From positions 1 to 64,000 of the forward strand of contig NZ_VZOW01000028.1 in the NCBI RefSeq assembly GCF_008801835.1: DNA of 64,000 nt. The letters run 5' to 3'. Positions 41,988 to 51,582 of this stretch are shown here, in pieces. The stretch's first letter is position 1. Each line of letters starts with the position of its first letter. Below the pieces are notes generated by a model that saw only the letters and a program-made list of their open reading frames with translations, made no database searches and was not told the DNA's origin. The DNA comes from Cupriavidus pauculus (GTDB lineage: Bacteria > Pseudomonadota > Gammaproteobacteria > Burkholderiales > Burkholderiaceae). The position numbers and the translations under genes are program-made.

Positions 41988-44864
41988 TCAAGGCTTCGTG
42001 ACTTCGTGCGCGGCTGCGGCCGCAGCCGGTGCCGATTCCGCCGGGGATGTGGCGGCCGGCGCGGCGGCAGGGGTCCCGCCGAAGTCTCCGGCAAACGCTT
42101 GCGTCAGTGTTGCCGGACCGAGATAGCGCCGGATTGCCGCATTCACGGCCTGCGGCGTTGCGTGACGGATGCTGTCCTCGATTGCGGCGGTATGGGCCAT
42201 GGTTCTGCCGAGATATGCCTGATCGGCCAGCGCGCCGGCCAGCGCGGCGTCGCGCGTACGACTGATGATTCCTTGCTGCAACAACCCGCTGGCAGCTTCG
42301 GAGACCTCCGCGGCCGTCACGCCGTCACGCACGAAACGCGACATCTCTTCTTCCACCGCGTTGCGTAAGCGCGGCAGGTTCTGCGGCGCGTACACGGCCC
42401 AGAGGCCCAAGCGGCCCGCGCGATCGAGTGCGCCGACAGAGACCGAGCTCGAGACCCCATAGCTGATGCCTTCGTGCTGGCGCAGACGGTCCGCCAGCCG
42501 GCTGCGCATGCCGGTGCCGCCCAGTACGCGGCTGGCAATCAGCAACAGCGGGTAGTCGGGCGAATCGTCGATGAGGTCGATGGGTTGCGACGCCTGGAAC
42601 ACCGCATTGGCCTTGCCGGGAGCGTCCAGCTTGAATTGCGTGGCCGGGATGTCGACGAAAGGCCGATCGACCCTTTCGAACTGCACCTGTGCGCGCCAGT
42701 CGCCAAACAGGAATGCTGCCTGCCGGATGGCGTCATCGGCGTCGAAATCGCCGACGAGGGCAAGCTGCGCGTGTTCGGCGCCGTAGAAGCGCGCGTGGAA
42801 ATCGCGCAGATCAGTCAGCGAAACGGCTTTCAGCCGCGTCACACTTTCGTCGAATGTCGGCGTGTAGCGGGGGTCGCCCGCCGGATAGGGATTGCCATAC
42901 CGACCCAGCGCATTCGGTGCCATCGCGCCGGGCTGGTTGCGCTGGCTTTCCACGCCGGCGATGCTGCTGGCGCGCAGGGTCTCCAGCTCGTTGGCCGGGA
43001 ACGTCGGCATCCGCAGCACCGTGCGCAGCAGCGCCAGCACATCCGGAAGGTATTGGCGGCGTGTCTCGAACCGGACCGTAAGCCGCTCGGCGCTGCCGGA
43101 AATCGCCACGTTGGCTTTCAGGGCTTCGAACCGGTCGGCAATTTTCTGACGATCAAACGCGCCTGCGCCGCGATCGAGCATGGCCGCCGTCAGCGCGCCG
43201 ATCGAGGTCTTTCCCTGCAGCGCATCGGCGTTGCCGAGCCGCAGGATCAACGTGCCATGGACGGACTCGCCGCGCGACGGTTTGGGCAGCAGCGCCAGCC
43301 GCATGCCGTTGGGCAACGTCTCGCGCACGGTGTGGGCGTCGATATTGGCGGGACTGGGATCGAACGCCGCTACGGCCTGCGCCGCCGGCTTGCCGACGTA
43401 TTGCTGCGCGATCGCGGCCAAATCGGGCGCGGCGGGAATGCTGGCGAGTTGCGGTTTGTCGCCCGGCAGGAACTCCCCAACGGTGCGGTTGGTCGGCCGG
43501 AAGTAATTTTCGGCCACACGCTGCACATCGGCCAGCGTGGTGGTTTCGACGCGATCGCGGTTGATGAAGAATAGCCTCCAGTCGCCCTTCGCGATGGCGC
43601 CCGACAGCGCCACGCCGTAGGCGGCGGGATCGTTGAGGGTTTTTTCGTACGCATTGCGCAGGCGCACGCGGGCGCGCTCGACTTCTTCTTCGGTGACCGG
43701 TTGCGTGCCGAAGCTTTCGATGGCCGCCACCAGCGCATCGCGTACCGGCTCGATGGGCCGGTCGCGTGCCGTGCCCGCTGCAAACAGGATCACGCCAGGG
43801 TCCTTCATCGACGTGAAGAACGATCCCTGCCAGGCGGCCTTGCGGCTGTCGACCAGCGCGCGCTCGAGCCGGCCGCCCGGCGAATCGGCCAGGATGACGG
43901 ACAGCATGTCGAGGGCCGTGAGATCGGGATGCGCGCCGGGTGCGACGTGATACATCGCCGCAACGATGCTGCTGTCGCCCGGGCGCGTCAGCAGCACCTC
44001 GCGCGCGCCTTCCTGTGCGGGCTCGATGGTGTACTCGACGGGCAATACGCGGCTTGGGCGCGGAATCGGCCCGAACGAGCGCTCGATGCCGGCCAGTGCG
44101 CGCGCGGGATCGAACTGGCCCGTCACCACCAGCACCGCGTTGTCGGGCTGGTAGTAGCGGCGATAGAAAGCCTGCAGGTTCTCGATGCCGACGCGCTCGA
44201 CGTCGCTGCGCGCGCCGATCACGGCCTTGCCGTAGTTGTGCCAGCGATACGCCGCGGCATACATCTGCTGCTGCAGCATCCGCATGGGATTGTTCTCGCC
44301 AATCTCCATTTCGTTGCGCACCACGGTCATCTCGCTATCGAGGTCCTTGCGCGCGACGAAGCTGTTGACCATGCGGTCCGCTTCCATGCGCAGGGCCCAG
44401 TCGAGGTTGTCGTCGCTGGCGGCGAAGGTCTCGAAGAAATTGGTCCGGTCCTGCGTCGTCGTGCCGTTGTACTGCATGCCTCGCCGCGCAAATTCCGTGG
44501 GAATGGTCTTGCCCGGCAGCGATGGCGTGCCCTTGAACAGAAGGTGTTCCAGCAGATGCGCCATGCCGGTTTCGCCATAGTTCTCATGACGGCTGCCCAC
44601 CAGGTACGTGACATTCACGGTGGTGGTAGGTTGTGCGTCGTCGGGTGCCAACAGCACGCGCAAGCCATTGGGCAGCCGGTATTCCGTGATGCCTTCCACG
44701 CTGGCCACGCGGACGGCCTGCACCGGTGGCGCGGCATGTGGCGAGGGCGCGGTGTCGGCTCGCGCCGCCAGGGCGGGCGCGGACAGCAGGCCCAGCAGGG
44801 CGGCGCAAGCGAAGCCCGCCAGCCTGGCAGTACGGACGACACCGACGACGGAACGACGTTTCAT
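41988..44864 (-). CDS. M16 family zinc metallopeptidase (two-module, pitrilysin-like)
   Basis: 958 aa. Signal peptide (1 to about 33, ending ALA), then an active M16 module with the inverted zinc motif His103-Leu-Leu-Glu106-His107 in MAHLLEHLLFKG and the distal Glu in the following helix. A second M16 module (from about residue 495) lacks HxxEH (LTAAMLDRG in its place), as in PqqL and other fused members, so it is structural. Ala/Pro-rich tail at the end. Degrades peptides in the periplasm, probably. Start at 44864 after TGGAGC. Divergent from the alkylation-repair operon. Confidence 0.92.
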   Translation of the reverse strand: MKRRSVVGVVRTARLAGFACAALLGLLSAPALAARADTAPSPHAAPPVQAVRVASVEGITEYRLPNGLRVLLAPDDAQPTTTVNVTYLVGSRHENYGETGMAHLLEHLLFKGTPSLPGKTIPTEFARRGMQYNGTTTQDRTNFFETFAASDDNLDWALRMEADRMVNSFVARKDLDSEMTVVRNEMEIGENNPMRMLQQQMYAAAYRWHNYGKAVIGARSDVERVGIENLQAFYRRYYQPDNAVLVVTGQFDPARALAGIERSFGPIPRPSRVLPVEYTIEPAQEGAREVLLTRPGDSSIVAAMYHVAPGAHPDLTALDMLSVILADSPGGRLERALVDSRKAAWQGSFFTSMKDPGVILFAAGTARDRPIEPVRDALVAAIESFGTQPVTEEEVERARVRLRNAYEKTLNDPAAYGVALSGAIAKGDWRLFFINRDRVETTTLADVQRVAENYFRPTNRTVGEFLPGDKPQLASIPAAPDLAAIAQQYVGKPAAQAVAAFDPSPANIDAHTVRETLPNGMRLALLPKPSRGESVHGTLILRLGNADALQGKTSIGALTAAMLDRGAGAFDRQKIADRFEALKANVAISGSAERLTVRFETRRQYLPDVLALLRTVLRMPTFPANELETLRASSIAGVESQRNQPGAMAPNALGRYGNPYPAGDPRYTPTFDESVTRLKAVSLTDLRDFHARFYGAEHAQLALVGDFDADDAIRQAAFLFGDWRAQVQFERVDRPFVDIPATQFKLDAPGKANAVFQASQPIDLIDDSPDYPLLLIASRVLGGTGMRSRLADRLRQHEGISYGVSSSVSVGALDRAGRLGLWAVYAPQNLPRLRNAVEEEMSRFVRDGVTAAEVSEAASGLLQQGIISRTRDAALAGALADQAYLGRTMAHTAAIEDSIRHATPQAVNAAIRRYLGPATLTQAFAGDFGGTPAAAPAATSPAESAPAAAAAAHEVTKP

Positions 44865-45063
44865 GCAGGCTCCAGAATGCTCCACATAGGGCGCCGATCG
44901 GCGCCGGGCGGCGTGGTACGCCCGCGGTGAACAGATTCTAGCTGCTGCAATGCGCAAACCAACGCGTGCGAGCGCACTTTCAGAATCGGGGACATTTCCT
45001 CTTTGCGGCAGCGCGAGGAGAATGTCCGATTCCAGCGCATTTGAGAGGCTGCAAAGCAGTACG

Positions 45064-46590
45064 ATGCACGCCATGGAACTCGATCCCGACACCTGCTACA
45101 AGGCCATTGCCTCACACGACCGACGTTTCGACGGCCGCTTTTTCGTGGGCGTATCGTCGACGGGCGTGTACTGCCGGCCGGTCTGTGCCGTGCGCACGCC
45201 CAAGCGCGAGAACTGCACGTTCTACGAATCTGCCGCGGCAGCGGAAAAGCACGGTTTCCGGCCGTGCCTGCGATGCCGTCCGGAACTGGCGCCAGGCCAT
45301 GGACTGGCCGATATTTCGGGACGTCTGGCGCAAGCCGCTGCCACGCTGATCGACGAAGGGTTCATGACCGGAGCGGGCGTGGCGCAACTTGCCGCGCGGA
45401 TCGGCGTGACGGAACGGCATTTGCGCCGCTTGTTCGACACCGAGTTTGGCGTGTCCGTGCACGAATATGCACAGACCCAGAAGCTGTTGTTGGCCAAGCG
45501 CCTGCTGACCGACACCACGTTGACGGTGACCGAAGTGGCGTTGGCGGCCGGGTTTGGCAGCGTGCGGCGCTTCAATGACGTGTTGAAGGATCGCTACGGG
45601 CTGACGCCTCTGGCAATGCGTCGACGTGCGGCGGACGGCATGGCGGACCGACTGGTTTTCGAACTGGGTTACCGACCGCCGTTGGCGTGGGCGGAGCTGC
45701 TGGAATTCCTCGCTGTGCGGGCCATCGACGGTATCGATCACTGTCACGGTGGTGTTTATTCGCGCACGATCGCGATCGAATCGGGAGGCGTCCGGCACGC
45801 TGGCTGGGTATGTCTGGAGCACGTACCCAAACGCACCGTGGTGCGCGTGACACTTTCCGCTTCGCTCGCGCACGTCATCCCGCAGGTTCTGGGCCGGGTG
45901 CGCCGGCTTTGCGATCTGGGTTGCCGGCCAGATATCGTCGATGCGCATTTAGGAGATCTTGCCGCGGCAACGCCGGGCATGCGCCTGCCGGGAACATTCG
46001 ACGGATTTGAAATTGCGGTGCGGGCGATCGTCGGCCAGGTGATTTCGGTCGTGCACGCCAGACGGATTCTGGCCCGGCTGGTGCGCATGGCCGGACAAGC
46101 GCTGCCGGAAGACGTCATGGGCGGAGAGGCGTCTCCGATCGGGCAGCCAGCGCTGACGCACCTGTTTCCGACTGCGCAATCGCTGGCGGCGTTAGCAGAT
46201 GCCGACTATCAGGCCGTCGGTGTGTCGATTCCAAAAATCCGCGCCATTCGTGCGCTGGCGCATCGCGTGGCGTCGGGCGACATTGCCCTCGATGCGCATG
46301 CCACACCCGAGCAAACCGTCGCGCAATTGCTGGAGATTGACGGGATTGGCGACTGGACGGCGCAGTACGTGGCGATGCGCGCGCTTGGTTGGCCGGACGC
46401 GTTTCCCGCCACCGATTACGCGCTGCGCAAGGTGCTCGGCGTATCGACCGCGCGTGCGATGCAGGCCAAGACCGCGCAGTGGGCGCCCTGGCGCGCCTAC
46501 GCGGCGATTCATCTCTGGCATCGCTACGAACTTTGCAAGGACGGCGGCAACGCCCGGCAGGACAGCGACATTGAGGAGCAGGCAGCATGA
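45064..46590 (+). CDS. Ada-AlkA fusion: methyl-phosphotriester sensor, AraC HTH and 3-methyladenine DNA glycosylase
   Basis: 508 aa. N-terminal Ada zinc domain with Cys37, Cys41, Cys68 and Cys71 (E. coli Ada uses 38, 42, 69 and 72), Cys37 being the methyl acceptor. Then an AraC-type HTH pair (about 85-190, GVAQLAARIGVTERHLRRLF and EVALAAGFGSVRRFNDVLKDRYG). From about 200 an AlkA N-terminal domain and HhH-GPD glycosylase (EIDGIGDWTAQYVAMRALGWPDAFPATD) with catalytic Asp451. It thus senses methylated DNA, activates genes and excises alkylated bases. The start could also be 45073. It overlaps ogt by 4 bp. Confidence 0.93.
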   Translation: MHAMELDPDTCYKAIASHDRRFDGRFFVGVSSTGVYCRPVCAVRTPKRENCTFYESAAAAEKHGFRPCLRCRPELAPGHGLADISGRLAQAAATLIDEGFMTGAGVAQLAARIGVTERHLRRLFDTEFGVSVHEYAQTQKLLLAKRLLTDTTLTVTEVALAAGFGSVRRFNDVLKDRYGLTPLAMRRRAADGMADRLVFELGYRPPLAWAELLEFLAVRAIDGIDHCHGGVYSRTIAIESGGVRHAGWVCLEHVPKRTVVRVTLSASLAHVIPQVLGRVRRLCDLGCRPDIVDAHLGDLAAATPGMRLPGTFDGFEIAVRAIVGQVISVVHARRILARLVRMAGQALPEDVMGGEASPIGQPALTHLFPTAQSLAALADADYQAVGVSIPKIRAIRALAHRVASGDIALDAHATPEQTVAQLLEIDGIGDWTAQYVAMRALGWPDAFPATDYALRKVLGVSTARAMQAKTAQWAPWRAYAAIHLWHRYELCKDGGNARQDSDIEEQAA

Positions 46591-47147
46591 ACAGCTATCG
46601 ACTGACGAACAGCCCACTGGGCGACATCCTGCTGCGCGCAGAGGACGGCGTGCTCACGGGCGTGTTCTTTTCGGGACAGAAGTACTATCCGGCCCACGCT
46701 AGACCTGTCGAGCCGATTCCTTCGGCAGACGCGCGCGTGATGGCGCAGGCCGCCGACGAACTGGCGGCCTATTTCGACGGGGCGCTGCACGCGTTCACGG
46801 TGCCTTTCCGCTTTGTCGGCAGCAGTTTCCAGCAGCGCATCTGGCAAGCGCTCTGGGACATTGATTTCGGTGAGACGTCGACATACGGGCAACTTGCGGC
46901 GGAGCTGGGGTTACCGCCAAGCCATTCACGTGCGGTGGGCGGCGCCGTGGGACGCAACCCGTTATCGATCATCGTGCCTTGCCACCGCGTGGTGGGTGCG
47001 TCCGGGGCGCTGACGGGCTATGCCGGTGGCATCGATCGCAAGCGCGCGCTGCTCGCGCTGGAAGGCGTGCTCGATGCCGCGGTGGCCCATCGCGCTCTGG
47101 GCGCGCAGGCGGCGCTGGCGTTCGAACCCGCGACTTTGCCCGCGTGA
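46587..47147 (+). CDS. ogt: Methylated-DNA--[protein]-cysteine S-methyltransferase
   Basis: 186 aa. Removes O6-methyl from guanine by transferring it to Cys132 in IIVPCHRVVG; the HTH and AVGGAVGRNPL arginine-finger region are complete. ATG overlaps the Ada-AlkA stop (ATGA), so the two are co-translated. Together they form the adaptive-response repair unit. Confidence 0.95.
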   Translation: MNSYRLTNSPLGDILLRAEDGVLTGVFFSGQKYYPAHARPVEPIPSADARVMAQAADELAAYFDGALHAFTVPFRFVGSSFQQRIWQALWDIDFGETSTYGQLAAELGLPPSHSRAVGGAVGRNPLSIIVPCHRVVGASGALTGYAGGIDRKRALLALEGVLDAAVAHRALGAQAALAFEPATLPA

Positions 47148-47163
47148 TAGTGGCACGGTAGCC

Positions 47164-47727
47164 GTGCCCAGGCTCTTTGTCGCTATCGATTTGCCGCACG
47201 AGCTTGCGGTCGATCTGTTGCGCACCTTGCCGGTTCACGACGGTATCCGGCCCACGCTGCCGGGGCAACTGCACCTCACGGTTCGTTTTCTTGGCCAACG
47301 CGATGAAGCGTTGGCGGCGCGCGTGGCGCTGGGGTTGCGCAGGGTGCGCGCAAGCGCGATGACGTTGCAGGTCGACGGCGTCGGCCGCTTTCGCAGCGGG
47401 CGCGGCGCGGTGTTGTGGGCGGGGCTGTCGGCATCCGCGCCGCTTGCGCAGTTGGTCGACGCCATCGATCGCGTGCTGGAAAACGAAGGAATCGGCGCAG
47501 AGGCGCGCCGGTTCTGGCCGCATCTGACACTGGCACGTTGCCGTCCGGGCGTGCCTGACACGGTCCTGCGCGATTGGCTGTCACGGCATGGCGCGTTGAC
47601 AATGCCGCCATGGCGCGTCGACCGGTTTGCACTCGTTGAGAGTTTTCTCAAACCGGACGGCGCCCGGCATGCCGAGCGCGAAACGTATCCCCTCGCGACG
47701 CACCCCCTGGTCAGCCCAGATTGCTGA
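47164..47727 (+). CDS. thpR: RNA 2',3'-cyclic phosphodiesterase
   Basis: 187 aa from a GTG start. The 2H phosphoesterase superfamily is shown by two H-x-T motifs: His37-Leu-Thr39 in HLTVRF and His120-Leu-Thr122 in HLTLAR. The N-terminus PRLFVAIDLP is typical of LigT/ThpR. The start lies 14 bp after the ogt stop, so it is probably transcribed with the repair genes. Its stop overlaps the convergent LysE gene by 17 bp. Confidence 0.85.
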   Translation: MPRLFVAIDLPHELAVDLLRTLPVHDGIRPTLPGQLHLTVRFLGQRDEALAARVALGLRRVRASAMTLQVDGVGRFRSGRGAVLWAGLSASAPLAQLVDAIDRVLENEGIGAEARRFWPHLTLARCRPGVPDTVLRDWLSRHGALTMPPWRVDRFALVESFLKPDGARHAERETYPLATHPLVSPDC

Positions 47728-48334
47728 CGCCGAGCGCCAGGCCCAGTCCGCACAGTGTGGAGCCGATCAGCTTGTCGAGCAGACGCTGGCGGCGCAGCAT
47801 CGCGGCGCGCAGCGTGGCCGAGCCGAAGCACCATGCGACGATGCTGAACCATACCCAGTGGGTGATGGACATGAACAATCCATAGCCAAACTGCATGGGC
47901 AGCGGCGTATGGACGTTCACCACCTGCGTATACGTGCTGACCACGAACAGCGTGGTCTTCGGATTCAGCGCATTGGTCAGGAACCCCATGCGCAGCGACG
48001 CCGCGCCGGACATGGCAGGCGCCGCCGAAGTGTCGACACTCAGCGCAGTGCGGTTGCGCAATGTCTGAAGACCGATCCAGATCAGGTACGCCGCGCCCAG
48101 CAGTTTGATGACGGTGAGCAGTTGATGGGCGTGAGCGATCAAGAGCGATACCCCGAACACGGTGTAGGCCACGTGCACCTGCACGCCGAGCCCTATCCCC
48201 AGCGCGCACAACAGCCCGGTGCGCCGCCCGTACAGGTAGCTGTTGCGCGTGACCATGGCGAAGTCCGGCCCCGGACTGATGACGGCAAGGATGGTAATCG
48301 TCGCAACTGCCAGGATTTCCGCGAATGAACTCAT
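47711..48334 (-). CDS. LysE/RhtB family amino-acid exporter
   Basis: 207 aa with five to six membrane helices. The N-terminus has the family motif ISPGPDFAMVTRNS and LGIGLGVQVHVAYTVFG. Exports amino acids such as homoserine or threonine. Divergent from a LysR gene; their leaders share an identical 13-bp sequence (an inverted repeat across the intergenic region). Confidence 0.9.
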   Translation of the reverse strand: MSSFAEILAVATITILAVISPGPDFAMVTRNSYLYGRRTGLLCALGIGLGVQVHVAYTVFGVSLLIAHAHQLLTVIKLLGAAYLIWIGLQTLRNRTALSVDTSAAPAMSGAASLRMGFLTNALNPKTTLFVVSTYTQVVNVHTPLPMQFGYGLFMSITHWVWFSIVAWCFGSATLRAAMLRRQRLLDKLIGSTLCGLGLALGVSNLG

Positions 48335-48337
48335 TTT

Positions 48338-48458
48338 TCAGTCAGTTTTTGTGGATGACGGTTTTGCGCACGGCAAGGAATCAACGTCATTGTGGCCCGC
48401 AGAAATGGGTACGGAAAGCGATGTATACTGCGCCAATTCCGTGAGAAAAACTGACTGA
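48338..48458. repeat. 13-bp inverted repeat bounding the lysE/lysR promoter region
   Basis: TCAGTCAGTTTTT (48338-48350) and AAAAACTGACTGA (48446-48458) are perfectly complementary. Because the genes diverge, each transcript carries AAAAACTGACTGA just before its start codon. May be operator half-sites or a shared leader element. Confidence 0.65.
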
Positions 48459-48463
48459 TCGGC

Positions 48464-49357
48464 ATGCCATCGATGCATTGGCTGGGCTGGATCCGCTTCT
48501 TCGAAGCGGCTGCCCGCCATCAAAATTTCGCGCGCGCAGCCGAAGAGCTGCATCTGACGCATGGCGCCATCAGTCGGCAGATCCGCCAACTGGAAGACGC
48601 ACTGGGCGTGGCGCTGTTCGAGCGACGCAACCGGGCAGTGTTCCTGACCGAGGCGGGCCGGACGCTGCATGCCGCCGCCACGCAATCGATGGAACTGCTG
48701 GCGGCCACGGCTGAGAAAATTCGCATCGCGGCCCCGAATGCCGCGCTGGTCTTGTCGTGCGAGCCGACGATTGCGATGCGTTGGCTGATTCCGCGACTGA
48801 GCCGTTTTTCTACAGCCTACCCGGACATTCCCTTGCATCTGATGGCCGCAGGCGGGGCGATCGATTTCGCGGCCAGCGGCGTCGATGTGGCGCTGCGACG
48901 GAACGATTTTCCGTTCGATCCGCGCTGGCACACGCGGGAACTCGCGCCGGAACGGGTCGGGCCGGTTTGTCGGCCGGATCAGGCCCGCACGGACCTGCGG
49001 GACGTCCCTCTCCTACATACCCGCACGCGCCCGGACGCCTGGCAGCGTTGGGCGCGCTGTGCCGGTGCCGGCGCGATCGCTGGGCGGCAAGACGCGTGGT
49101 ACGAACACTTCTATCTGAGTCTGCAGGCTGCCGCGGCCGGTCTGGGTTGGGCGATGGCTTCCGAATTGATGGCCGCCGACGAGCTTGCCGAAGGCCGCCT
49201 CGCCGCACCGCTCGGGTTTGTGGCCGACGGCTCGGCATACCACCTGATCTCGCCGGTCCCATTCGCCGATGACCCGCGTCGGCTCGCATTGCTCGACTGG
49301 TTGCGCGCCGAAGCGGAGGAGTCGCACGCGGCGCGGATATCTGGGCAGAAAGCGTAG
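48464..49357 (+). CDS. LysR family transcriptional regulator (GcvA-like)
   Basis: 297 aa. HTH in the GcvA style (WIRFFEAAARHQNFARAAEELHLTHGAISRQIRQLEDALG, given partly) and an effector domain to about residue 290. Divergent from the LysE exporter, which it probably regulates. Confidence 0.9.
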   Translation: MPSMHWLGWIRFFEAAARHQNFARAAEELHLTHGAISRQIRQLEDALGVALFERRNRAVFLTEAGRTLHAAATQSMELLAATAEKIRIAAPNAALVLSCEPTIAMRWLIPRLSRFSTAYPDIPLHLMAAGGAIDFAASGVDVALRRNDFPFDPRWHTRELAPERVGPVCRPDQARTDLRDVPLLHTRTRPDAWQRWARCAGAGAIAGRQDAWYEHFYLSLQAAAAGLGWAMASELMAADELAEGRLAAPLGFVADGSAYHLISPVPFADDPRRLALLDWLRAEAEESHAARISGQKA

Positions 49358-49555
49358 CGGACGCTACCCCCCGGAAGTCGGTCGCTAAAGTTGCGTCGTA
49401 TTTTGCCGAAGGCCATGGCATATGCTTGCGCGGCTAAGGTGCCGCGCTTACCATGCGGCGCTGGCCGCCGCCAGAATTCAGACAAATGCGATGTTTAGTG
49501 CTTTGTCCGTCAAAGGCGGCCCGCGGCGCAACCACCTTTCGACGTAGCGTATCCC

Positions 49556-50350
49556 ATGAGTCTTCAAGATCCCCGCGGGCCTCAGGCAGCCCAATCCACG
49601 TCCGACTTCGAGGACGAGCCGATCGAGCAGGACGCGGCACAGTTGGATGAACGCTACCGGCTGACACACAGTTCGCAAATCGGCACCGTGCTGCGCGACA
49701 TGGCCTGGCAGAAGTGCCTGCTGAACGTGCGCTCGAAGGGCGGTTCCGAAATCGTGACGTCGATTCTCCACGTCGACCCCGCCAACAAGACCTTTGTTTT
49801 CGACTGGTGCCGCGCCGATGGCGAGCGTCAGGCGCTGATGTCGTCGGAACAGAACGCTTTTTCGGGGTTGCTGCGCGGTGTCCCCGTCAACTTCGTGGTC
49901 GGCGCGCCGGGCGCCACGCGTTTCGAGGGCGGTCCGGCCTTTATCGCGGACTTTCCGGAAAAGCTCTATCACTTCCAGCGCCGCCGCCACTTCCGCGCGC
50001 GCACTTTGCTGACCAAGGGCTACCGGTGCGAAATCCAGTTGCCCGAAAGCGCGGACAAGAAGACGCTGTCGCTCGACATTGCCGATCTTTCGCTTTCCGG
50101 CGTGGGACTGCGCTCGCGCGCGGTCGGCTCGGACCTGCTGCCGGTGGGCACGGTGATCAAGAAATGCCGGCTTGACTTTGGCGACCTCGGCCGCCTGGAA
50201 CTGGACATGCAGGTGGTGGGGCACTGGCTGGTCGGCTTTGACGACAATACCGTGCACCACTACGGCTGCGCCTTCCTGAACCCGGACGGCCGCATGGAGA
50301 ACTTTCTGCAGCGGCTGGTGTTCCAGCTCGAACTGGCACATCGCGGCTGA
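49556..50350 (+). CDS. ycgR: YcgR-like PilZ domain flagellar brake protein
   Basis: 264 aa. N-terminal YcgR domain (about 35-135), then a PilZ domain with the c-di-GMP motif Arg143-x3-Arg147 (in QRRRHFRAR) and Asp177-x-Ser179-x2-Gly182 (in DLSLSGVG). Such proteins bind c-di-GMP and slow the flagellar motor. No flagellar genes are in the window. Start at 49556 has no strong Shine-Dalgarno. Confidence 0.85.
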   Translation: MSLQDPRGPQAAQSTSDFEDEPIEQDAAQLDERYRLTHSSQIGTVLRDMAWQKCLLNVRSKGGSEIVTSILHVDPANKTFVFDWCRADGERQALMSSEQNAFSGLLRGVPVNFVVGAPGATRFEGGPAFIADFPEKLYHFQRRRHFRARTLLTKGYRCEIQLPESADKKTLSLDIADLSLSGVGLRSRAVGSDLLPVGTVIKKCRLDFGDLGRLELDMQVVGHWLVGFDDNTVHHYGCAFLNPDGRMENFLQRLVFQLELAHRG

Positions 50351-50493
50351 TTGGGACCGATCGGGACCGTTCGGGACTGATGCGGGCGGATCGGCGCCCG
50401 ATCATTGAAGCGCCAAGGTGCCTGGCGGGCTGGAAACGGCCCCGCCCCAAGGCCGCGTGCTGCTGATGGCGCGCTGGCGCGCGCGGCGTGCCG

Positions 50494-51342
50494 TCAGGTC
50501 CCGACCAGCTTGCCGATGGCGGCGGCGGCTTCCCGCATCGGGCCGAGCAGCCGCGCCACCATTTCGGATTCGCCCACCTTGTTGGCCTTGACGCTGACGC
50601 TGATGGCTGCCACTACCGCGCCCGTCTGCGAGCGCACCGGCACGGCAATCGCCCGCAGGCCCGGCTCCAGTTCCTCGTCGATCAGTACGTAATCCAGTTC
50701 GCGCGCGCGTTCGAAGGCGGCCTCGAGTTCCGGGCGCGAGACCTTGGTCAGCAGCGTACGCGGCCGCAGCTCGGCATGTTCGAAGAATGCTTCGAGCACG
50801 GCGTCGGGCTGGTGCGCCAACAACAGGCGGCCCGTCGACGTGCAATAGGCTGGCAGGCGGCTGCCCATGCCAAGTGCGTGCGTCAACACGCGCTGCACTT
50901 CCGAGCGCACCAGATACAGAATGTCGATGCCATCCAGGATCGCCAACGCCGACGTTTCATGCACGCGCGCGCTGAGGCTGTCCAGGATCGGCTGCGCCAG
51001 CGATACCAGCGAGGTCGACGAGAAATAGGCGTGGCCCAGATGCAGCACGCGCGGACGCAGCGCGAAGTGGCCATCCTGCTGGCTCACATAGCCCAGTTGC
51101 TCCAACGTGTACAGGCATCGGCGGACCGAGGCGCGCGACAGTTGCGTGCGCTGCGCCACCTGCGAAATCGTGAGCGGCCGCTTGCGCTCGGAAAAGGCTT
51201 CGAGCACGGTCAGACCGCGCGCAAGCGACAGCATGAAGTTCGGATCGCCGGCAAAGCTGTTGAGGATATCTGCCGGGGGATGCGCGGCGCGCACCGTGTC
51301 GGCCTGCGCGGGCTTGATATTGAGGGGGCTGGGGGCGTCCAT
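50494..51342 (-). CDS. IclR family transcriptional regulator (PcaR/PobR type)
   Basis: 282 aa. HTH at about 40-95 (LTISQVAQRTQLSRASVRRCLYTLEQLGYV), effector domain to the end with AYCTSTGRLLLAH and DEELEPGLRAIAVPVR, conserved in PcaU/PobR-type regulators of aromatic catabolism. No such catabolic genes are adjacent. Start at 51342. Confidence 0.9.
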   Translation of the reverse strand: MDAPSPLNIKPAQADTVRAAHPPADILNSFAGDPNFMLSLARGLTVLEAFSERKRPLTISQVAQRTQLSRASVRRCLYTLEQLGYVSQQDGHFALRPRVLHLGHAYFSSTSLVSLAQPILDSLSARVHETSALAILDGIDILYLVRSEVQRVLTHALGMGSRLPAYCTSTGRLLLAHQPDAVLEAFFEHAELRPRTLLTKVSRPELEAAFERARELDYVLIDEELEPGLRAIAVPVRSQTGAVVAAISVSVKANKVGESEMVARLLGPMREAAAAIGKLVGT

Positions 51343-51582
51343 GAAACCGGGGAACCATGCGGCGTTCGATAATCGCGCATCTTACCGCCGCGGCAGGACG
51401 ATTGCCGAATTTTGGGCAAAAAAATGTCGCCGATGCGACGGCGACGGGGGAAGGGGGTGTCTGTCAAGACGGGGGTCTTGGCGACAAAAATGAGTATAGA
51501 CAACTGCACAAAGACATTACATACAACTTCGGAGGGGGTCCGGCGTTAGGCGCTTTGTGCTCTGCGGACGACCGACCGGCGG

